In this document: positions 16,506 through 25,980 of the stretch, piece by piece
Layout: each line of letters opens with the position of its first letter
Position numbering within the stretch: position 1 is the first letter of the stretch
NCBI GenBank assembly: GCA_964244065.1
Contig: CAXTHH010000002.1
Coordinates: 558,001-622,000 of the forward strand
Source of the DNA: JASLDZ01 sp964244065
Lineage (GTDB): Bacteria; Pseudomonadota; Alphaproteobacteria; Caulobacterales; Caulobacteraceae
Direction: 5' to 3'
Length of the DNA stretch: 64,000 nt
The notes under the pieces: model-generated
What the model was told of the DNA's origin: nothing
What the model saw: the letters and a program-made list of their open reading frames with translations, nothing else
Databases searched by the model: none
Made by a program: the position numbers and the translations under genes

Positions 16506-18791
16506 ATGCGGACATCGACGCTTCTCGGCTGCGTGGCCTACGCGCTGCTCGGTGCGCCCCTGGTCGTCGGGGCCGGTTCGGCCGCGGCGCAGACGGCCGG
16601 GCCCCTGCCGCCCGCCGGCGGCCCCTCCGTTCCGCCCGCCGCGGCCGACACCGCGCCGGAGACGGCGATCCAGGAGGTGGTGGTCACCGCCCAGCGGCGC
16701 GAGGAGTCGCTGCAGCGCACGCCCGTGGCGGTCACCGCCCTCAACGCCACGGAGCTGCGCGCCAACAACATCGCCCAGCTCTCCGACATCGGCCGGGTCA
16801 CCCCAAACCTCGCCATCAGCGCCTCGGGCTACACGGCGCCCACCAACACCGTGCCGATCATCTTCATCCGCGGCATCGGCCAGCAGGACCCGGCGATCAA
16901 CACCGACCCGGGCGTGCCGGTCTACGTCAACGGCGTCTACATCTCCAAGTCCGCCGGCGGCGCCATCGACCTGCCCGACATCGGCCAGGTGGAGGTGCTG
17001 CGCGGGCCGCAGGGCACCCTGTTCGGCAAGAACGCGGTGGGCGGCGCGCTGAACATCACCACCATCGCTCCCGGCCGTCGCCCGGAGTCGCGGCTGGAGC
17101 TGACGGCCGGCAGCTACGACCTGTTCCAGCTGCGCGGCTTCACCAACCTGAAGCTCTCCGACACCCTGGGCCTGACCGTGGCCGCCAACGTCCGCAACCG
17201 GGACGGCTACGGCGACCGCCTGGCCTCCAACGGGGCGGTGCTGGGCCAGCTGGGCGACGAGCGCCACCTCTCCGGCCGGGTGAACCTCGCCTGGCGGCCC
17301 ACCGAGAAGCTCTCCATCGACCTGTCGGTCGACTACACGCGCTACCACGACACCGCGACGCCGGGTCAGACCGTGATCGTTCCGTCCAACATCCTGACCC
17401 TCTACAACGCCCGCATCGGCGTTCCTGCCGGCCAGCCCGTGACCCAGGCGGCGGCCCGGTCGGGCGACTACGACAACTTCTCGCTCAACAAGCAGGCGGC
17501 CCGCGACGAGCTTAGCGGCGAGGCCGTGACGGTCGGCTACGACCTGGGCTTCGCTCAGCTGAAATCGATCACCGCCTATCGGCAGGTGCAGCAATTCTTC
17601 AGCCGCGACGCGGACGGCAGCGCGCCGGTGGTCCTGGAGGTGTCGCGCGCCAGCGGCTCCTACCAGTTCACCCAGGAGCTGCAGCTCGCGGGCAAGCTCC
17701 TGGACGATAGGATCGACTACATCGCCGGCTTCTTCTACCTGCGCGAGCAGGGCTACCAGACCGACATCGCCACCATCGTGCCCGGCCTGTTCCGCGCCGT
17801 GCGCAATTTCGACATCGGCCGCAGCACCTTTGCGGACCAGGTCCTCAACAGCTACGCGGGCTACGGCCAGGCGACCTGGCATGTCACGCCGCGGATCGGG
17901 CTGACGGCGGGCGTCCGCTACACCAACGAGAGCAAGGACGCGTCGGTGCTGGTCAACAGCCCCGAGTCGGGCATCACCTACGTGCCGCGCACCCTCCTGT
18001 CGGACAGCTGGTCGGACGTGACGCCGCACTTCGCCGCGACCTGGCAGGCGACCGACACCATCCTGGCCTACGCCTCGGCCACGAAGGGCTTCAAGAGCGG
18101 GGGGTTCAACCTGCGACCCTCGACCCTGGTGTCGCTCACCTCGTTCGATCCGGAGACGCTCTGGTCCTACGAGGCGGGGCTGAAGAGCGACTTTCTTGAG
18201 CATCGGTTGCGGGTCAACCTGGCCTACTTCTACGCCGACTACAGCAACATCCAGCTCACCCGGCAGATCCTCGGGCCGGCGGGGCTGATCACCGACGTCA
18301 ACAACGTCGCGGCCGCTCGCCTGCAGGGGGTGGAAGGCGAGATCACCGCCATCCCGGTGCGGAACCTGATCCTGACGGCGGCCTTCGGCTACACCGACAA
18401 CAAGTACACCGAGGTGCAGCCCGGCGCGGTGGTCACCGCCAACTCGCAGATCCCCTATGCGCCGCAGTGGACCACAAGCCTGTCTGCCCGCTACGCCATC
18501 GACCTGGCGGGCAACGGAACGCTGACGCCCAGCGTCAACTACGCCTTCCGCAGCCACGTCTACGTGACCCCGGCCAACACCTCGTTCTCCTACGTGCCCA
18601 GCTATGGGCTGGTGTCGGCCCGGCTGGCCTACCAGCCCCCGCGGGGCGCCTGGGAGCTGAGCGGCTATGTCACCAACCTCACCGACAAGCGCTACCTGAA
18701 CAGCATCGGCGACAGCAACGGCGTCGGGATCGTGTACCAGGTGCTCGGACGGCCCCGGGAGTTCGGCGTCACGCTGGCCCTGCGCTTCTGA
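16506..18791 (+). CDS. TonB-dependent outer-membrane receptor
   Basis: A 761-residue outer-membrane receptor. It has a signal peptide (residues 1 to about 29, ending SAAAQ), a TonB-box-like segment IQEVVVTAQRR (about 56-66), a plug domain with GRVTPNLAIS, FIRGIG and VEVLRGPQGTLFGKNAVGGA (last part about 160-179), and a beta-barrel ending in Phe (LALRF), as needed for outer-membrane insertion. It resembles the iron-complex/sugar receptors common in Caulobacteraceae and Sphingomonadaceae. No substrate gene is adjacent; malate synthase lies upstream with 131 bases between. Ligand unknown. Confidence 0.92.
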   Translation: MRTSTLLGCVAYALLGAPLVVGAGSAAAQTAGPLPPAGGPSVPPAAADTAPETAIQEVVVTAQRREESLQRTPVAVTALNATELRANNIAQLSDIGRVTPNLAISASGYTAPTNTVPIIFIRGIGQQDPAINTDPGVPVYVNGVYISKSAGGAIDLPDIGQVEVLRGPQGTLFGKNAVGGALNITTIAPGRRPESRLELTAGSYDLFQLRGFTNLKLSDTLGLTVAANVRNRDGYGDRLASNGAVLGQLGDERHLSGRVNLAWRPTEKLSIDLSVDYTRYHDTATPGQTVIVPSNILTLYNARIGVPAGQPVTQAAARSGDYDNFSLNKQAARDELSGEAVTVGYDLGFAQLKSITAYRQVQQFFSRDADGSAPVVLEVSRASGSYQFTQELQLAGKLLDDRIDYIAGFFYLREQGYQTDIATIVPGLFRAVRNFDIGRSTFADQVLNSYAGYGQATWHVTPRIGLTAGVRYTNESKDASVLVNSPESGITYVPRTLLSDSWSDVTPHFAATWQATDTILAYASATKGFKSGGFNLRPSTLVSLTSFDPETLWSYEAGLKSDFLEHRLRVNLAYFYADYSNIQLTRQILGPAGLITDVNNVAAARLQGVEGEITAIPVRNLILTAAFGYTDNKYTEVQPGAVVTANSQIPYAPQWTTSLSARYAIDLAGNGTLTPSVNYAFRSHVYVTPANTSFSYVPSYGLVSARLAYQPPRGAWELSGYVTNLTDKRYLNSIGDSNGVGIVYQVLGRPREFGVTLALRF

Positions 18792-18964
18792 TCCACGACG
18801 GGGCGCTCCAAGCCCACGGGTCGGCGGCAGGCCGCCGCGCGACGTAGGCTGGCGGCGTCGAGCGGGATGGCCGCCACCGTCTCCGGCGCTGCCGGGGGCG
18901 GGCCGCCGTGCGCGGGCCTACACGCTCGGTCTGCACCCCGTCCGGTGGCCTGCAACGTACGGCC

Positions 18965-21070
18965 TCAGAACGCGTAGGCCACGCCCACGCGAAGGCTGCG
19001 GCCGGGCGAGGGGGCGATGTCCTTCAGGAAGGAGGCGTGCTCGCGCACCTCCTCGTCCGTCAGGTTGCGGGCGTCCGCGAAGAGGCGGACGTTCCTGTTC
19101 TCGAACGGCTTGTAGGCGGCGAACAGGCCCAGCGTCGTGTAGGAGTCGGTGGGCAGCTCGAACGCGGTGACCCGGTCCTGGTCGCCCACGTGACGCACGT
19201 CCAGCCGCCCCTCGAAGCGCCCGTCGCGATAGAGCAGCCGGCCCAGGACGCCGTAGGGCGGGATGCGCGCCAGCGGCCCTTCGTCGCCCTCCGCCCGCAC
19301 GAGGTCGTAGGCCGCCTCCGCGCGGAGCTCCCTCGCGCCCGAGCGCCACAGGGCGTACGAGGCCTCGAGCTCAACGCCGTAGAACTCGGCGTCCAGCGGC
19401 GAGAACCGGAAGACGGGCAGGCCCTCGTCCGAGTCCACCAGTCCCGTGTTCCGCTCCTCGATGTAGTTGGTGTAGCTGGCGTAGTAGGCGTGCGCCTCCG
19501 CCCGGAAGCGGTCGCCCGAGTAGCGCAGCGTGCCCTCCACCGAGTTCACCTTCTCGGACTGCAGGTTCGGGTCGCCCACCTCGAAAGCGCCCGTCCCGCC
19601 GTGCGGGCCGTTGGCGAACAGCTCCACCTCGTTCGGCGCACGGGCGTTGTGGGCGAAGTTTAGCGAGACGAACCAGTTGGGCGCCGGGCGGACGAAGCCG
19701 GCGATGGAGGCGGACACGTCCTGGAAGTCGCGATCGGCGCGGGTCGCGCCGCCCAGGGCGCCGATCAGGATGGGGAAGCGGTCGTCGGCCGCGGTCGAGA
19801 GGTCGGCGTAGTCGAAGCGCAGCCCGCCCTCCACGCCCCAGCCCCCGCGGTCGTAGCGCTGCAAGGTGAACACGCCCACACGGGTGATCTCGCTCGGCGG
19901 CACGAAGGCCTCGTCGCCCAGCGCCGAGAAGGTGCGGTGCAGGCCGTTGACGCCGATCGCGCCCTGCCAGCCGTTCCGGTCGCGCTGGACGAGCTCGAGG
20001 CGGCCTTCGCCGCCGTCCGAGTCGAACTGGGTGTTGGTCACGCCCTCGTTCAGCGAGATCTCGCGGTGGGTGTAGTCCGCCCAGCCGCCGCTCGCGCGCA
20101 CCTTGCTGAAGGCGCCCTCGCCCGGCAGGTTCAGCTCGCCCCGCACGTCCACGCGCGTTTGGCCGAGGTCGAGGAAGACGGGGCCCTCCTCGCCGCCGGG
20201 CGCCTCGCCCACGGTCTGGGCGTAGGGCACGCCGTACTGGGAGTCGAGCCGCCGGACGGACGCGCCGAGAAAGCCCCAGTCGCCCACGTAGGAGACGCCT
20301 CCGCCGAGGGTCGACAGCTCGGCGAAGGTGTTTCGAAGCGTACGATCGCTCTCGGAAACCACGCCGTTCGCATCCTGGAAGCGACGCGAGAGCGCTGGGA
20401 CGGGGATGTCGTAATCGCTCGACTCGCGCTTGCTCCCGACCACCGACAGCACCCAGTTGCCCACCCCCGTGCGGGCCGCGCCCTCTACGTTGTAGCTGTC
20501 GTCCACCGTGCCGCCGGAGACGCCCACGCGTCCGTGCACGCCCTCCACCCTCTGGGACGCGATCCGGTCGTCGATCACGTTGACTACCCCGCCGATGCCC
20601 GAGCCGCCGTAGAGGATGGTGGAGGGGCCGCGCAGGATCTCGATGCGCGAGGCCTCGGAGGGATCGCTGGCCACCGCGTGGTCGGGCGAGACGTCCGACA
20701 CGTCTATCTGGCCGACGCCGTTCTGCAGCACGAGCACGCGCGGGCCCGAGTTGCCGCGGATGATCGGTCGGCTGGCGCCCGGCGTGTAGGCCGAGGACCT
20801 CACGCCCGGCAGGCCGTTCAGCAGGTCGCCGAGCCCGGTTGGCGGGGCGGTGTCGAGCTGGCTGCGCGTGACGACGTCCACGTGGCTGGTCAGCGACTCC
20901 GCCGAGACGGCGTAAGGCGCCGCGGTCACCACCACCTCCGACACCTCGCGGCCGGTGGCCGACGATGTGGGAGGCGTGGCGGACGTCGCCTGGGCGAACG
21001 CCGCACCGCTATAGCCTAGCGCCAGCACGGCGCAGGTCGTGGCGAGGAGCTGTGTCTTGACGGACGGCAT
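18965..21070 (-). CDS. TonB-dependent receptor, probable zinc receptor (ZnuD-like)
   Basis: A 701-residue outer-membrane receptor. A signal peptide (1 to about 26, AAFAQA) is followed by the TonB box VSEVVVTAAPY (about 43-53), the plug (LLNGLPGVRSSAY, RIEILRGPSTILYGGSGIGG about 142-161) and a barrel ending VAYAF. The compact plug and barrel resemble the ZnuD group. Its start lies 121 bases from the divergent zur gene, with an A/T-rich candidate operator between, which strongly suggests zinc-repressed zinc uptake across the outer membrane. The zinc assignment is by context, not by binding residues. Confidence 0.82.
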   Translation of the reverse strand: MPSVKTQLLATTCAVLALGYSGAAFAQATSATPPTSSATGREVSEVVVTAAPYAVSAESLTSHVDVVTRSQLDTAPPTGLGDLLNGLPGVRSSAYTPGASRPIIRGNSGPRVLVLQNGVGQIDVSDVSPDHAVASDPSEASRIEILRGPSTILYGGSGIGGVVNVIDDRIASQRVEGVHGRVGVSGGTVDDSYNVEGAARTGVGNWVLSVVGSKRESSDYDIPVPALSRRFQDANGVVSESDRTLRNTFAELSTLGGGVSYVGDWGFLGASVRRLDSQYGVPYAQTVGEAPGGEEGPVFLDLGQTRVDVRGELNLPGEGAFSKVRASGGWADYTHREISLNEGVTNTQFDSDGGEGRLELVQRDRNGWQGAIGVNGLHRTFSALGDEAFVPPSEITRVGVFTLQRYDRGGWGVEGGLRFDYADLSTAADDRFPILIGALGGATRADRDFQDVSASIAGFVRPAPNWFVSLNFAHNARAPNEVELFANGPHGGTGAFEVGDPNLQSEKVNSVEGTLRYSGDRFRAEAHAYYASYTNYIEERNTGLVDSDEGLPVFRFSPLDAEFYGVELEASYALWRSGARELRAEAAYDLVRAEGDEGPLARIPPYGVLGRLLYRDGRFEGRLDVRHVGDQDRVTAFELPTDSYTTLGLFAAYKPFENRNVRLFADARNLTDEEVREHASFLKDIAPSPGRSLRVGVAYAF

Positions 21071-21167
21071 GCGGCGCTTCCGGTGCTGGCGGGCGAGCTC
21101 GTGCCGCTACGAGATTACGCCCGCGACCGCAAGCTCCAAGGCGGGGCGCGGGCCCCTTGCCCGGGTC

Positions 21168-21189
21168 GTGTTACATTCTTACAATATCG
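21168..21189. promoter_or_regulatory. A/T-rich candidate Zur operator
   Basis: GTGTTACATTCTTACAATAT is the only markedly A/T-rich stretch between the divergent receptor and zur genes. It holds a direct repeat TTACATTC/TTACAATA rather than a clean palindrome. It overlaps the zur start region. A Zur site is expected here from gene arrangement; the match to known boxes is loose. Confidence 0.45.
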
Positions 21190-21191
21190 CC

Positions 21192-21662
21192 ATGGGCGCC
21201 GCTTGCACGCACGATCACGGAGCTCCCGCCTCGGAGGAGGCTGTCCGGGAGGCGCTCGGACGGGCCGAACTGAAGACGGTGGAGGGCGGCCAGCGATGGA
21301 CCGAGCCGCGCCGGCGCGTCTACGAGCTGCTCCTCCGTGCGGGCGAACCCGTGAAGGCCTACGACCTGATGGAGATCTATTCGGACGTCCGCACGGCCAA
21401 GCCGCCGACGGTGTATCGCGCGCTCGAGTACCTGGAGCAGCTCGGCTTCGTGCATCGCATCGCCAGCATGAACGCCTTCGTCGCCTGCGGTGCGGAAGGC
21501 GTCGACCATGCCCCCGCCTTCCTGATCTGCGACTGCTGCGGCTCGGCGCAGGAGTTCGAGGCCGGCAAGGTGCGAACGGCGCGCGAAGCCGCTCGGGATG
21601 CGGGATTCCAGCCTCGCGTGATCGCCGTCGAGGTTCGCGGGCGCTGCGCACGCTGCAACTGA
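21192..21662 (+). CDS. zur: Fur-family regulator, probable Zur
   Basis: A 156-residue Fur-family repressor. A winged helix (TEPRRRVYELLLRAGEPVKA about 36-55, then PPTVYRALEYLEQLGFVHR) precedes the dimerisation domain with two structural-zinc cysteine pairs, CDCC at about 116-119 and CARC near the C-terminus. The N-terminus CTHDHG is His-rich. The start is the ATG of IAMGAACTH. A divergent TonB receptor of the zinc type favours Zur over Fur. It would repress zinc-uptake genes when zinc is ample. Confidence 0.88.
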   Translation: MGAACTHDHGAPASEEAVREALGRAELKTVEGGQRWTEPRRRVYELLLRAGEPVKAYDLMEIYSDVRTAKPPTVYRALEYLEQLGFVHRIASMNAFVACGAEGVDHAPAFLICDCCGSAQEFEAGKVRTAREAARDAGFQPRVIAVEVRGRCARCN

Positions 21663-21754
21663 GCTGACGGAGGCTCGGGCGGGGCGGGCGGGTCCTAACG
21701 CCGGCCCCGCACCCTCCGCCGCGGAGCGTCAGCGAGGCCGACCTCCGCGCGGCC

Positions 21755-23185
21755 TCACCGGTCGGCGTAGATGCGGATCAGGCGCTGCAGGTAGTCTCGC
21801 CCCTTGTACAGGGAGCTCGCGCGGATGCGCTCGTTGAGGCCGTGCACGCCGCCGCCGTCGCCCTCGTAGAGGATGCCGGGCACGCCGTAGGACGGGATGC
21901 CGACCGCGGACAGGTAGATGGAGTCCGTCGCGCCGGTGGACATGTTCGGGATCACCGGCAGGCCCGGGTACATCTCGGCGGCCAGGGCCTCGGCGGGGCC
22001 CAGCACGGCCGGGTCGAGCGGCGCGGGAACCGCGATCGGACCGCGTCCGGGCTTGATCGTGATCGCGACGCCGGGGTCGGCCACGACCTGCGTGAGGACC
22101 TGTCGCACGCCTTCGATCGTCTCGCCGGGCGCGATGCGGCAGTTCACGTTGGCGCGGGCGCGCTGCGGCAGCGCGTTCTGCGCGTGGCCCCCCTCGATCA
22201 GCGTCACGACGCAGGTGGTCCGCAGGGTCGAGTTGTACATGGGGTCGCGCGCGAGGGTGCGCTCCGCCAGCTTGTCGGAAGGATCGGCGGCGATCGCCGT
22301 CATGGCGGCGGCGAGCGACGGCGGCACGGTCGGCAGCCGGGCGGTCTTCGAGAAGAAGGCCTGCGTGGTCGGGTTCATGTGGACGGGGAAGCTGTGGGCG
22401 GCGACCCGGCCGAGCGCCGTGCTCAGCGCGTTGATCGCGTTGTCCGGCCGGGGCATGGACGAGTGGCCGCCGGGGTTGCGCGTCTCCAGCCAGTAGTCCT
22501 GCGCCGTCTTCTCCGCGACCTGCACGGCGAGGAAGACGGGCTTGCCCGCCGCGTCCAGGCGCCCGCCCCCGCCCTCGTTGAGCGCGAAGCCGGCGTCGAT
22601 CAGCTCGCGCCTGTTCTGGCTGAGCCACTGCGCCCCGTTGAAGGCCCCGGCGGTCTCCTCGCCGCAGGTGAGCGCCAGCTTGACCGTGCGCTTCAGCGGC
22701 TTGTCGGCCTTCATGCGGATCAAGGCGTCGGTGAAGACGGCGGCCATGGCTTTGTCGTCCGACGCGCCGCGGGCGTAGAAGAAGCCGTCCTCCTCGATGA
22801 GCGTGAAGGGCTCGCGCACCCAGTCCTCGCGCTTGGCCTCCACCACGTCGATGTGGGCCAGCAGCAGCATGGGCTTGGCCTTCGGGTCCGCGCCGGGCAG
22901 CACGGCCACCAGCCCGCCCTCCTTGGGATGGTTGGGCGCGGCGAACAGGGTGACGTCCGGGGCGGGATAGCCGGCGCGGGTCAGGCGCACGGCCATGCGC
23001 TGGGCCGCCTCGGTGCAGCTGCCGGAGGACAGGGTCGTGTTGGTCTCGACCAGCTCCTTGTAGAGCGCGCGGAAGGCCTGCTGGTCGGGTCGGAGCGGCG
23101 CCTGGGCCAGGCCTCGCGCGGGTGCGGCGACGGCGGTTGCGGCGAACAGCGTCGCCATGAGCGTGCGGAGGGTGCTGCGGGTCAT
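21755..23185 (-). CDS. exported M20/M25/M40-family metallopeptidase
   Basis: A 476-residue zinc peptidase. A signal peptide (1 to about 28, GLAQA) shows it is exported. Metal-site motifs of the family are present: LLAHIDVVEA (His and Asp), GASDDKAM (bridging Asp), CGEETAG (catalytic Glu pair), TGATDSIYL and a C-terminal VHGLNERI His. Members act as carboxypeptidases or dipeptidases on short peptides. The start ATG is that immediately before the signal peptide. It is divergent from an M1 peptidase gene, and both probably serve extracytoplasmic peptide use. It converges with zur across 91 bases. Confidence 0.92.
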   Translation of the reverse strand: MTRSTLRTLMATLFAATAVAAPARGLAQAPLRPDQQAFRALYKELVETNTTLSSGSCTEAAQRMAVRLTRAGYPAPDVTLFAAPNHPKEGGLVAVLPGADPKAKPMLLLAHIDVVEAKREDWVREPFTLIEEDGFFYARGASDDKAMAAVFTDALIRMKADKPLKRTVKLALTCGEETAGAFNGAQWLSQNRRELIDAGFALNEGGGGRLDAAGKPVFLAVQVAEKTAQDYWLETRNPGGHSSMPRPDNAINALSTALGRVAAHSFPVHMNPTTQAFFSKTARLPTVPPSLAAAMTAIAADPSDKLAERTLARDPMYNSTLRTTCVVTLIEGGHAQNALPQRARANVNCRIAPGETIEGVRQVLTQVVADPGVAITIKPGRGPIAVPAPLDPAVLGPAEALAAEMYPGLPVIPNMSTGATDSIYLSAVGIPSYGVPGILYEGDGGGVHGLNERIRASSLYKGRDYLQRLIRIYADR

Positions 23186-23372
23186 GGGAGGACTGTGCAG
23201 CCCCCGGGCGCGGCGGCCAAGGCCCGCGATGGACAATCCCTCGATCGAAGCCCGCGCGCCGTCTGCACGGGACGGCGGGTGCGGATCGCCGGCGTCCTGT
23301 CGCTCGAGGCGTGCAGCCAGGAGGGGCCGTTCTGCAGCCCTCGCGCCGCTTCACCCGCCGCGGCTGCGCCGC

Positions 23373-23378
23373 TAGGCT
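23373..23378 (+). promoter_or_regulatory. TAGGCT hexamer upstream of the M1 peptidase gene
   Basis: TAGGCT in the context GCTAGGCTGA, 70 bases before the ATG at 23449. Recurrent word in this window; possible -10-like element. Confidence 0.35.
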
Positions 23379-23448
23379 GAACCGCCTTGTAGGGCGTGGT
23401 CGGGCGGTGTTACGCCGTATCCTGGGCTCAGGCGGGAGACGACGGGGC

Positions 23449-25980
23449 ATGATGTCGGCGCGGAGCCTGGGCCTGCTGTGCCTCCTGATCGCGCTGGCTC
23501 AGGGGGGAGCGGCGGCCGCGCAGTCGGATCCGATCCGCCAGACCAAGGCCCCGTTCCGCGACGCCTTCCGCCAACTAGAAGGCGAGGCTTGGCCGACGCC
23601 CAACGACTACCGCACCGCCAGCGGCGCGCCGGGCCATCGGTACTGGCAGCAGAAGGTCGACTACAAGATCAGCGTCCGGCTGGACGAGCCCGCCAAGACC
23701 GTCACCGGCCGCGCGACGATCACCTACAAGAACAACTCACCCGACCGGCTGAGCTACCTCTGGCTGCTGCTGGACCAGAACGTCTTCAAGCGCGACAGCA
23801 TCGCCGAGCGCACCCAGACCACGGGCTCCAAGGACGAGATCGCCCTCTACTCTCTGAAGCGCATCGCCCGCTACAAGGCGTGGGAGGGCGGCTTCAAGCT
23901 GGGCGCCGTGCGCGACGCGGCGGGGCGGGAGATCCCGCACAAGATCGTGGACACGCTGTTGCGGCTGGACCTGCCGCAAGGCCTGCCCTCCGGCGCCTCC
24001 ACGAGCTTCACGATCGAGTGGTCGTACCCGATGATCGAGTCGAACGTGGTCGGCGGCCGCGACGGCTACGAGTGCTTCCGCAAGCCGGGCGAGGACGGCA
24101 ACTGCATCTTCCTGGGTGCGCAGTGGTTCCCGCGCCTGGCGCGCTACACCGACTACGAGGGCTGGCACAACAAGGCCTTCCTGGGCGCTGGCGAGTTCAC
24201 CCTGGAGTTCGGCGACTACGACGTCTCGCTCACGGCGCCGAACGACCACGTGGTGGCGGCCACGGGCGAGCTGACGAACGCCGCCGCCGTGCTCTCTCCC
24301 GCCCAGCGCCAGCGGCTCGCCGCCGCGCGCGACGCCAAGGAGCCGGTCTATGTCGTCACGCCGTCCGAGGCGCTGGCCGCGGAGCGGGGGAAACCCTCGG
24401 GCGAGAAGACCTGGAGCTTCTCCGCCAGGAACGTGCGCGATTTCGCCTGGGCCTCCTCCCGCAAGTTCGTGTGGGACGCCATGGGCGTGCGGCAGGACAG
24501 CGCCGAGCAGCCGCTGGTCATGGCCATGAGCTTCTTCCCGAAGGAGGCGCGGCCCCTGTGGGACGCCTGGTCGACCAAGGCCATCGCCCACACCATCAAG
24601 GTCTACAACGAGTTCGCATTCCCCTATCCCTACCCCAAGGCCCAGTCGATCAACGGGCCGGTCGGCGGGATGGAGTATCCCATGATGACCTTCAACGGCC
24701 CGCGGCCGACGAAGGACAAGAAGACCGGCGATCTCACCTACTCCGAGCGCACCAAGGCGGGCCTGATCGGCGTGGTCATCCACGAGGTGGGCCACACCTA
24801 CTTCCCGATGGTGGTCAACAGCGACGAACGCCAGTGGACCTGGATGGACGAGGGGCTGAACACCTTCCTCCAGTTCCAGGCCGAGCGCCGCTGGTCGAAG
24901 GATTTCGCCAGCCGCCGGGGCGAGCCGCGCGACATCGTCGAGTACATGGTCAGCCAGAACCAGGTGCCGCTGATGACGCAGTCGGACTCCCTGCTGCAGT
25001 TCGGCCCGAACGGCTACTCCAAGCCCGCCACCGCGCTGGTGATCCTGCGCGAGACGGTGCTGGGACGCGAGCTGTTCGACAAGGCGTTCAAGGACTACGC
25101 CACGCGCTGGCGGTTCAAGGGCCCGACCCCCTACGACTTCTTCCGCACCATGGAGGAGTCGAGCGGCGTCGACCTCGACTGGTTCTGGCGCGGCTGGTTC
25201 TATTCCACCGATCACGTGGACATCGCGCTGGAGAGCGTGACCGCCGCCAAGCTCGAGCCTTCCGATCCCGAGGCGCTGAACGCGCTCCGCCGCGCGCGCG
25301 ACGCCGCCGAGCCGCAGAGCCTCACCATAGCGCGCAACACCCAGCCCACCGTCGTCGAGACCGACCCCAAGGTCCGCGACGCCTACGACGCCCCCGACCG
25401 CTTCCCCGTCACCGCCGGCCAGCGCAAGCGCGCCAAGGAGGCCGCCGAAGCGCTCGATCCCGAAGAGAAGGCGGCCCGCGACCTGCCGGACACCTTCCAG
25501 CGCTTCACCTTCAGGAACGTCGGCGGGCTGGTGATGCCGGTGATCCTGAAGCTCGACTACACCGACGGCGCCTCCGAAACGATCCGCATCCCCGCCGAGA
25601 TCTGGCGCCGCGACAGCCAGAAGGCCGTGTGGCTGCACACCTCGACCAGGACGCTGAAGCGGGCCGAGGTCGATCCCCTCTGGGAGACCGCCGACGCCGA
25701 CCGCGACAACAATGTCTACGAGGGCGCGGGCCTCGTGCGCACGCTGAAGGTGGCCTCCCCCGAGGCGGCGGCGCGGGACGACCGGCTGAAGGACGACAAT
25801 CTGAAGGTCCTGCCCGAGAGCCTGCGGACCTACCCCGCCACGGCGCCGGCTGACGACAGGCCTGCTACGGCGCCCGCGGGAGGCGCACCCGCTCCGCCGC
25901 CGAACGCGCCCGCGGCGCCGCGGGGCGAACCGGCCCCGGCGGCTCCGGCGCCCGCCGCCCCCGCCGGTCCTCGCTCCTGA
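23449..25980 (+). CDS. exported M1-family metallopeptidase
   Basis: An 843-residue gluzincin. A signal peptide (1 to about 24, AAAAQ) is followed by an N-terminal beta domain and the catalytic domain with GGMEYPMM (the family's GAMEN-like substrate motif), HEVGHTYF (HExxH) and the downstream zinc ligand in WMDEGLNTF. A C-terminal domain ends in a roughly 45-residue tail of Ala, Pro and Gly (about 795-843), probably disordered. The start is the first of two adjacent ATGs, with GGGAG upstream. Its stop overlaps the next gene by 4 bases. Aminopeptidase activity in the periplasm is expected. Confidence 0.94.
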   Translation: MMSARSLGLLCLLIALAQGGAAAAQSDPIRQTKAPFRDAFRQLEGEAWPTPNDYRTASGAPGHRYWQQKVDYKISVRLDEPAKTVTGRATITYKNNSPDRLSYLWLLLDQNVFKRDSIAERTQTTGSKDEIALYSLKRIARYKAWEGGFKLGAVRDAAGREIPHKIVDTLLRLDLPQGLPSGASTSFTIEWSYPMIESNVVGGRDGYECFRKPGEDGNCIFLGAQWFPRLARYTDYEGWHNKAFLGAGEFTLEFGDYDVSLTAPNDHVVAATGELTNAAAVLSPAQRQRLAAARDAKEPVYVVTPSEALAAERGKPSGEKTWSFSARNVRDFAWASSRKFVWDAMGVRQDSAEQPLVMAMSFFPKEARPLWDAWSTKAIAHTIKVYNEFAFPYPYPKAQSINGPVGGMEYPMMTFNGPRPTKDKKTGDLTYSERTKAGLIGVVIHEVGHTYFPMVVNSDERQWTWMDEGLNTFLQFQAERRWSKDFASRRGEPRDIVEYMVSQNQVPLMTQSDSLLQFGPNGYSKPATALVILRETVLGRELFDKAFKDYATRWRFKGPTPYDFFRTMEESSGVDLDWFWRGWFYSTDHVDIALESVTAAKLEPSDPEALNALRRARDAAEPQSLTIARNTQPTVVETDPKVRDAYDAPDRFPVTAGQRKRAKEAAEALDPEEKAARDLPDTFQRFTFRNVGGLVMPVILKLDYTDGASETIRIPAEIWRRDSQKAVWLHTSTRTLKRAEVDPLWETADADRDNNVYEGAGLVRTLKVASPEAAARDDRLKDDNLKVLPESLRTYPATAPADDRPATAPAGGAPAPPPNAPAAPRGEPAPAAPAPAAPAGPRS

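Noticed and set aside
18792..18964. Possible small gene or operator between the two TonB receptor genes
   Set aside because: Apart from a TAGGCT word at 18845 that precedes no gene, nothing specific is visible; the genes are convergent here.
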